From Trebonia sp036276115 (GTDB lineage: Bacteria > Actinomycetota > Actinomycetes > Streptosporangiales > Streptosporangiaceae): a DNA stretch of 11,372 nucleotides. The stretch spans positions 1-11,372 of the forward strand of contig DATBEM010000083.1 of NCBI GenBank assembly GCA_036276115.1. Reading direction: 5' to 3'. Positions 7,738-11,372 of the stretch are shown here, piece by piece. Each line of letters begins with the position of its first letter. The first letter of the stretch is position 1. The notes beneath the pieces were generated by a model. The model was not told the DNA's origin, made no database searches, and saw only the letters and a list, made by a program, of their open reading frames with translations. The position numbers and the translations under genes are program-made.

Positions 7738-8751
7738 GTGAGAGCTTCTGATCGCGCCCGCCTGACCGCGCTCGGGCTGCTGGCCGGAGTGGCGGCCGAC
7801 CGGCTGGCGGGCGACCCGCGCCGCGGGCACCCGGTCGCGGCGTTCGGGGCCGTCGCCCAGCGGCTGGAGACGGCGACCTGGCACGACCGCCGCTCGGCCG
7901 GCGCCGCCTTCACCGCGATCCTCGTCGGCGGCGCCACCGTCCTCGGCCTCGCCGCGACCCGCCTGGCTGAACGGCCCCTCGGCGGCGCTCAGTTCCTCGG
8001 CGGCGCCCGGCCCGGCCGCCTGCGCGGGATGCCGCTGGTCGCCCTGACGGCCGCCGCGACGTGGGCGGTGACCGGCGGGACGAGCCTGGCGGCGGAGGCG
8101 TCGGCGGTGGAACGGCTGCTCGCCGCCGGTGACCTCCCCGGCGCCCGGCAGCGGCTCACCCACCTGGTCGGGCGCCGGACCGGGCACCTGGACGAGGCCG
8201 AGATCGCCCGGGCGGTGGTCGAGTCCGTGGCCGAGAACACCAGCGACGCCGTGGTGGCGCCGCTGCTGTGGGGCGCTGTCGCCGGCGTGCCCGGCCTGCT
8301 CGCCTACCGGGCGATCAACACCCTCGACGCGATGGTCGGCCACCACAGCCCCCGCTACGAGCGGTTCGGCTGGGCGTCGGCCCGCCTCGACGACGTCGCC
8401 AACTACCTGCCCGCCCGCCTGACCGCCGTCCTCGCGGCCGCCACCGCCCCGGTCGCCGGCGGCAGCGCCCGCGCTGCCCTGGCCACCTGCCGCCGCGACG
8501 GCCGCCAGCACCCGAGCCCGAACGCGGGCGTGTGCGAGGCGGCCTACGCCGGCGCGCTCGGCCTCCGCCTCGGCGGCCGTAACCACTACGGCTCCCACGT
8601 CGAGGACCGCCCCGTCCTCGGCGCGACCGGGCAGCCACCCGCCGCCCGCGACATCGCCCGGTCGGTCCGCCTGTGCCGCGCCATCACCCTCGCCGCCGCC
8701 CTCACCAGCGCCGCCCTCGCCCTCCGGTTCCGCCGCGGCGCCGTCCGCTAA
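7738..8751 (+). CDS. cobD: Adenosylcobinamide-phosphate synthase (CobD/CbiB)
   Basis: This membrane enzyme joins aminopropanol (or its phosphate) to adenosylcobyric acid, giving adenosylcobinamide (phosphate), the step that prepares the nucleotide loop of B12. The 337 residues include the N-terminal DRLAGDPRRGHPVAAFG (Asp21 to Gly37), the invariant VVESVAENTSDAVVAPLLW around Glu162, then AINTLDAMVGHHSPRYERFGWASARLDDVANYLPARL, and HPSPNAGVCEAAYAGALGLRLGG; several hydrophobic helices agree with a multi-span protein. I chose GTG 7738 because a TAACCT -10 element lies seven bases before it and the family domain begins at about residue 12; an ATG frame 66 bases upstream would run through the divergent phosphatase start. 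First of three same-strand cobalamin genes. CobD in the actinobacterial naming equals CbiB in enterobacteria. Confidence 0.96.
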   Translation: MRASDRARLTALGLLAGVAADRLAGDPRRGHPVAAFGAVAQRLETATWHDRRSAGAAFTAILVGGATVLGLAATRLAERPLGGAQFLGGARPGRLRGMPLVALTAAATWAVTGGTSLAAEASAVERLLAAGDLPGARQRLTHLVGRRTGHLDEAEIARAVVESVAENTSDAVVAPLLWGAVAGVPGLLAYRAINTLDAMVGHHSPRYERFGWASARLDDVANYLPARLTAVLAAATAPVAGGSARAALATCRRDGRQHPSPNAGVCEAAYAGALGLRLGGRNHYGSHVEDRPVLGATGQPPAARDIARSVRLCRAITLAAALTSAALALRFRRGAVR

Positions 8752-8836
8752 TCCGGTAACAGCATGATGAGGCCTCCGGGCCGGGGCGGGCGAGCTGGTT
8801 TACCGGGGATGGGGCCGGAGGTGACATGCTGGTGCG
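8752..8836. other. Intergenic region between cobD and cobU
   Basis: It holds a 7-bp inverted repeat CCGGTAA (8753-8759) and TTACCGG (8800-8806) enclosing a smaller GGCC/GGCC palindrome (8771-8782), possibly a weak end signal for cobD. Further on is a near-perfect Shine-Dalgarno sequence GGAGGTGA (8817-8824), followed after one base by ATG 8826, which is not in the cobU frame. I see no B12-box or other cobalamin-riboswitch block. Confidence 0.5.
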
Positions 8837-9445
8837 GTGGACGAGCTTACCCATCTGGATGCGGCCCGGGCCGCGCGCACGACCGGGCCGATCCAGGCGA
8901 GCGCCGGGCGGCGCGTGCTCGTGCTCGGCGGGAGCCGGTCGGGCAAGTCCCGCTTCGCCGAGCAGTACCTGGGCACCGGCATCCCGGTCACCTACGTCGC
9001 GACCGCCCCCGACTACCCGGGCGACGAGGAGTGGGCCGAGCGCGTCCAGCGCCATCGCGGCCGCCGCCCGGCCAACTGGTCCACGGTCGAGACCGGCGAC
9101 CCGGCCCGCATCCTGGACCAGGCCGAGGAGGGCGCCCCGGTCCTGGTCGACAGCGTGACCGCCTGGCTCAGCCGGGTCATGGACGACTGCTCCTACTGGG
9201 CGGACAAGCCCGCCGCCGAGTCCGAGGAGCGGCTCTCGGCCGCGCTCGACGCCCTGGTCGGCGCGTGGGCTGGCACCGACGCGATCACGGTCGCGGTCAG
9301 CGACGAGGTCGGGACCGGGATCGTGCCCGAGTCGGCCGCGATCCGGCGGTTCCGCGATGTCCTCGGCGAGCTCAACCAGGTGCTCGCGGCCCAGGCGGAC
9401 GAGGTCTGGCTGGTCACCGCGGGCATCCCGCTGCGCCTGCGCTGA
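8837..9445 (+). CDS. cobU: Adenosylcobinamide kinase / adenosylcobinamide-phosphate guanylyltransferase (CobU/CobP)
   Basis: A bifunctional cytoplasmic enzyme: it phosphorylates adenosylcobinamide and then attaches GMP to give adenosyl-GDP-cobinamide. The 202 residues show the P-loop GGSRSGKS (31-38), YVATAPDYPGDEEWAERVQRHRGRRPANW, where His73 is the likely GMP-carrying histidine, VLVDSVTAWLS (Walker B-like), and the signature SDEVGTGIVPE followed by NQVLAAQADEVWLVTAGIP. An N-terminal extension of about 24 residues (LTHLDAARAARTTGPIQAS) precedes the usual start. GTG 8837 is the only start that keeps this frame upstream, because an in-frame TGA lies at 8822-8824. It has no ribosome site at a normal distance; CATGCT six bases before it may be a -10. 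An excellent Shine-Dalgarno plus ATG at 8826 points to a different frame, so the true start is uncertain. Lies 85 bases after cobD and 39 before cobS. Confidence 0.95.
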   Translation: MDELTHLDAARAARTTGPIQASAGRRVLVLGGSRSGKSRFAEQYLGTGIPVTYVATAPDYPGDEEWAERVQRHRGRRPANWSTVETGDPARILDQAEEGAPVLVDSVTAWLSRVMDDCSYWADKPAAESEERLSAALDALVGAWAGTDAITVAVSDEVGTGIVPESAAIRRFRDVLGELNQVLAAQADEVWLVTAGIPLRLR

Positions 9446-9471
9446 GCCTGGCCGCGGTGACCCGGCCGCGC

Positions 9472-9477
9472 TAACCT
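9472..9477 (+). promoter_or_regulatory. -10 element of cobS (leaderless)
   Basis: TAACCT ends seven bases before GTG 9485, identical in sequence and spacing to the cobD element. The 39-base gap after cobU has no Shine-Dalgarno sequence near the GTG. Inferred from consensus and repetition. Confidence 0.5.
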
Positions 9478-9484
9478 GCCTACG

Positions 9485-10378
9485 GTGACCGCCACCCCGC
9501 CGGGCGATGTCCCGCCCGGCTACGTCCCGCCCGGCTACGTCCCGCCCGGTCCCTTCCCGCCCGGCCCGCCTCCGCCGCCTCCCCCGTCGCGTCGGACCGT
9601 GCTGCCGGCCGTGCGGGCGCTGGAGCAGTCGGCCGGCCTGTTCACGATCCTCCCGGTGCGGGGCGCCGCGGCCGCGCTTGCTCCCGGTGACGGCGTCCCC
9701 GCCTTGCTGTGCCTGCCGGTCATCGGCGCCGTCATCGGTGCCGCGGCCGGGCTCCCGGCCGGCGTGATCCGCCAGTGGGCGCCGCACGCCGGGGCGGCCG
9801 GCCCGATCCTGGCGGTGGCCGCGCTCGCGATCTTGACCCGCTGCCTGCACCTGGACGGCCTGGCCGACACCGCCGACGGCCTCGGCAGCCGCGCCCCGGC
9901 CGAGCGGGCGCTGGAGATCATGCGCAAGTCCGACATCGGCCCGTTCGGGGTCGTCACCCTCGTGCTGTTCCTGCTGCTGGACGTGGCCATGGCCGGCGCC
10001 AGTCCCGGCGGCCCGTGGACGCCGGTGGCGGTCCTCGCCATCGCCGCCGCCACCGGCCGGGTGGCGGCGGTCCAGGCCGCCCAGCGGGGCGTCCCGGCCG
10101 GCCGCTCCAGTGGCTTCGGCACCCTGGTCGCCGACGGCGTCCCGGGGCGGGCGGTCGCTTACGCGACCGCCGGGGTGCTCGCGTTCGGGCTAGCGGTCGC
10201 CCTTCTAACGGATTTGTCAGCAGGCTGGGTTGTCGGCAGCCAGGTTGTGGCGCTCGGTGCCTCCTGGCTCGCCCGCCGGCACGTGGTCCGGCGCCTCGGC
10301 GGGACCACTGGCGACGTCTTCGGGGCGCTGATCGAGCTGGCCACCGCGATCACGCTGCTGGGCATCGCCCTGTCGTGA
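9485..10378 (+). CDS. cobS: Adenosylcobinamide-GDP ribazoletransferase (cobalamin synthase, CobS)
   Basis: A membrane enzyme that joins alpha-ribazole (or its phosphate) to adenosyl-GDP-cobinamide, the last assembly step of the cobalamin lower ligand. The 297 residues are longer than the usual about 250. Seen: RALEQSAGLFTILPVRG start of the family domain (44-60), the metal-binding signature HLDGLADTADGL (120-131), MRKSDIGPFGVV (144-155), RSSGFGTLV region, and about six to eight hydrophobic segments. The extra length is an N-terminal tail of about 34 residues made of VPPGY-like pentapeptides and a run of seven prolines. GTG 9485 is preferred because a leaderless -10 (TAACCT) fits it exactly; a GTG at codon 39 (9599) would give an ordinary-sized protein but has no visible ribosome site. 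It follows cobU by 39 bases. Confidence 0.95.
   Translation: MTATPPGDVPPGYVPPGYVPPGPFPPGPPPPPPPSRRTVLPAVRALEQSAGLFTILPVRGAAAALAPGDGVPALLCLPVIGAVIGAAAGLPAGVIRQWAPHAGAAGPILAVAALAILTRCLHLDGLADTADGLGSRAPAERALEIMRKSDIGPFGVVTLVLFLLLDVAMAGASPGGPWTPVAVLAIAAATGRVAAVQAAQRGVPAGRSSGFGTLVADGVPGRAVAYATAGVLAFGLAVALLTDLSAGWVVGSQVVALGASWLARRHVVRRLGGTTGDVFGALIELATAITLLGIALS
9496..9568 (+). repeat. 15-bp tandem repeat coding VPPGY in the CobS N-terminus
   Basis: Units cccgcccggctacgt at 9511-9525 and 9526-9540 are identical; 9496-9510 and 9541-9555 are diverged copies and a partial one follows at 9556-9568. Each encodes PPG plus two variable residues, and a polyproline run comes after. The period keeps the reading frame, as in the kinase tail repeat at 1-60. 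Confidence 0.85.
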
Positions 10379-10385
10379 CCAAGGA

Positions 10386-10422
10386 GCGCCCGCTATGCTG
10401 GCGGTTTTTGCCCAGCGGGCGC
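10386..10422 (+). terminator. Hairpin after cobS, candidate terminator
   Basis: Perfect 9-bp arms GCGCCCGCT (10386-10394) and AGCGGGCGC (10414-10422) enclose 19 bases containing five consecutive T (10405-10409). It starts eight bases after the cobS stop, where a terminator is expected, but no T run follows the stem. A second pairing, GCTGG (10397-10401) with CCAGC (10412-10416), would compete with the outer stem. Confidence 0.5.
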
Positions 10423-10426
10423 GGGT

Positions 10427-10457
10427 CGGGGGTACGGGGGTCGTCCCCGGGGAGACA
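10427..10457. repeat. Copy C of the GC palindrome family
   Basis: GGGGG-TAC-GGGGG-TCGT-CCCC-GGGG-AGACA follows the pattern of the palindrome in kdpB (3594-3629), including the central TAC and the AGACA flank. Arms here are weaker (CGGGG at 10427-10431, CCCCG at 10445-10449). It lies in the gap between cobS and the phosphotransferase gene, the usual kind of site for a dispersed palindrome. Confidence 0.65.
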
Positions 10458-10495
10458 GTGCGAACAGGGCCGGCGAGCGCTGGCGAGGAGGACGC

Positions 10496-11269
10496 GTGAG
10501 TGACGGCGAGACGGCGCTGAGCGGCGGCAACATGAGCGGCGGGGTCGTCCGGGTCGGCGATACCGTCCGCCGCCCGGCCGGCCCGTGGACGCCCGCCGTC
10601 CACGCCCTGCTCACTCACCTGCACCAGGCCGGGTTCGAGGGCGCGCCCCGCCCGCTCGGCCTCGACGAGCGTGGCCGCGAGGTCCTCACCTACATCCCTG
10701 GCCCGGTCGCCTGGCCGGGCCAGTTCCACCAGCTGGCCGCGGACGCCCCGCTGCGCCGGGCCGCCCGCCTGATCCGCGACTTCCACGACGCGGTCGCCAC
10801 CTTCGCCCCGCCGCCCGGCGCTACCTGGCAGGCGCTCACCCCGGCCGATGGCGACGAGATCATCGCCCACCACGACCTGGCCCCCTGGAACCTGGTCATT
10901 GGCGACCAGCAGTGGGCGTTCATCGACTGGGACACCGCCGCCCCCGGCACCCGCCTGTGGGACCTCGCCTACGCGATGCACGGCTTCGCCCCCCTGAGCG
11001 CCGACCCCGCCCACCAGCGGCCAGACGCCGGCCGGCGGCTGCGCCTCATGGCCGACGCCTACGGCCTGACCGAGCAGCAGCGCCAGGACATCATCCCGCT
11101 GCTCAGTCGCCGCACCCAGGCCATGCGCGACTTCCTCGCCGGGCAGGCGGCCCGCGGCGCCCAGCCCTGGGCGCGGCTCTGGCGCGAGGGCCACGGCGAC
11201 ACCTGGGCGGCCGATACCGCCTACATCGCCGACCGGGAAGCCCACTGGCGCCAGTCCCTGCTGGCCTGA
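10496..11269 (+). CDS. APH-type phosphotransferase family protein
   Basis: A small-molecule kinase of the aminoglycoside/choline/homoserine kinase fold; the substrate is unknown and antibiotic resistance should not be assumed. The 257 residues show RVGDTVRRPAGPWTPAVHALL near the N-terminus, catalytic loop HHDLAPWNLV (125-134, Asp127, Asn132) and metal-binding IDWDTAAPG (Asp144, Asp146), followed by LWDLAYAMHGF. The N-lobe is short and lacks a clear classical ATP-binding Lys, which I think is usual for this actinobacterial subgroup. The GTG start at 10496 has GAGGAGG (10485-10491) four bases upstream. The gene is separated from cobS by a hairpin and a dispersed palindrome, so it is likely separate from the cobalamin genes. 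Its last codons CTG-GCC-TGA are the first part of the 16-bp repeat array. Confidence 0.9.
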   Translation: MSDGETALSGGNMSGGVVRVGDTVRRPAGPWTPAVHALLTHLHQAGFEGAPRPLGLDERGREVLTYIPGPVAWPGQFHQLAADAPLRRAARLIRDFHDAVATFAPPPGATWQALTPADGDEIIAHHDLAPWNLVIGDQQWAFIDWDTAAPGTRLWDLAYAMHGFAPLSADPAHQRPDAGRRLRLMADAYGLTEQQRQDIIPLLSRRTQAMRDFLAGQAARGAQPWARLWREGHGDTWAADTAYIADREAHWRQSLLA

Positions 11270-11372
11270 CCGGCCCCTGGCCTGACCGGCCCCTGGCCTG
11301 ACCGGCCCCTGGCCTGACCGGCCCCTGGCCTGACCGGCCCCTGGCCTGACCGGCCCCTGGCCTGACCGGCCC
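11261..11372. repeat. Seven exact copies of a 16-bp tandem repeat at the window end
   Basis: The unit ctggcctgaccggccc is repeated seven times without a mismatch from 11261 to the last base; the window ends exactly on a unit boundary. The first unit carries the last two codons and TGA stop of the phosphotransferase; the rest is non-coding, since 16 is not a multiple of three. Each unit holds GGCC twice around tgacc, so it is partly self-complementary. There are no unique spacers, so it is not a CRISPR array. It may extend further. Confidence 0.95.

Noticed and set aside
7714..8598. Long minus-strand open frame continuing upstream of the histidine phosphatase
   Set aside because: It is antisense to cobD, has no recognisable domain, and only its last 214 residues look like a protein. 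Similar long antisense frames over cobU, cobS, kdpB and the phosphotransferase were rejected for the same reason.
8752..8836. Cobalamin riboswitch before cobU
   Set aside because: The gap is too short and shows no B12-box; the cobD and cobS gaps are shorter still.
8826..9158. Independent 110-residue gene from the ATG with good ribosome site before cobU
   Set aside because: The product is Arg/Pro/Ser-rich shadow of cobU with no recognisable feature. Kept only as a start-site puzzle.
10496..11269. Aminoglycoside resistance gene
   Set aside because: Only the general APH fold motifs are present; this fold is shared by many kinases of unknown substrate.
11261..11372. CRISPR array
   Set aside because: Units are contiguous with no unique spacers and no cas genes are present.

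Overview
The window is very GC-rich. Most third codon positions are G or C, GTG starts are common, and long open frames run antisense to real genes. The protein families (a soluble-type Ser/Thr kinase, an actinobacterial-style KdpFABC and late cobalamin genes) point to an actinobacterium, probably a filamentous or soil lineage. I cannot name a genus.

Layout. (1) Positions 1-1055, minus: the N-terminal 351 residues of a Ser/Thr protein kinase, which runs off the left edge in a Pro/Gly/Ala pentapeptide repeat. (2) 1169-5829, minus: a complete high-affinity potassium pump operon, read as a 29-residue membrane peptide, kdpF, kdpA, kdpB and kdpC. Start and stop codons overlap or nearly touch. No kdpD or kdpE is visible; the next gene downstream is the kinase. 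(3) 5830-6128: a divergent intergenic region with a GC hairpin against the first ribosome binding site, a direct repeat and an AT-rich island. (4) 6129-7052, plus: an SGNH/GDSL hydrolase, convergent with (5) 7069-7713, minus: a histidine phosphatase. (6) 7738-10378, plus: cobD/cbiB, cobU/cobP and cobS, the enzymes that close and load the nucleotide loop of cobalamin. The histidine phosphatase shares a 24-bp divergent promoter gap with cobD and is a plausible alpha-ribazole-phosphate phosphatase (CobC role). (7) 10496-11269, plus: an APH-type phosphotransferase. (8) 11261-11372: seven exact copies of a 16-bp repeat reaching the right edge.

How the genes work together. KdpA (channel-like), KdpB (P-type ATPase), KdpC and KdpF form one inner-membrane K+ uptake complex. 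CobD, CobU and CobS act in sequence: cobyric acid to cobinamide phosphate, then GDP-cobinamide, then cobalamin (phosphate); a phosphatase removes the alpha-ribazole phosphate. cobD, the phosphatase and cobS look individually transcribed from leaderless promoters.

Most unusual points: a GC palindrome of a small repeat family appears to be inserted in frame in the KdpB actuator-domain region, and related copies lie in the kdp leader and before the phosphotransferase; a Ser/Thr kinase sits where kdpDE might be expected; two leaderless promoters overlap back to back; and short tandem repeats occur at both window ends and in the CobS N-terminus.
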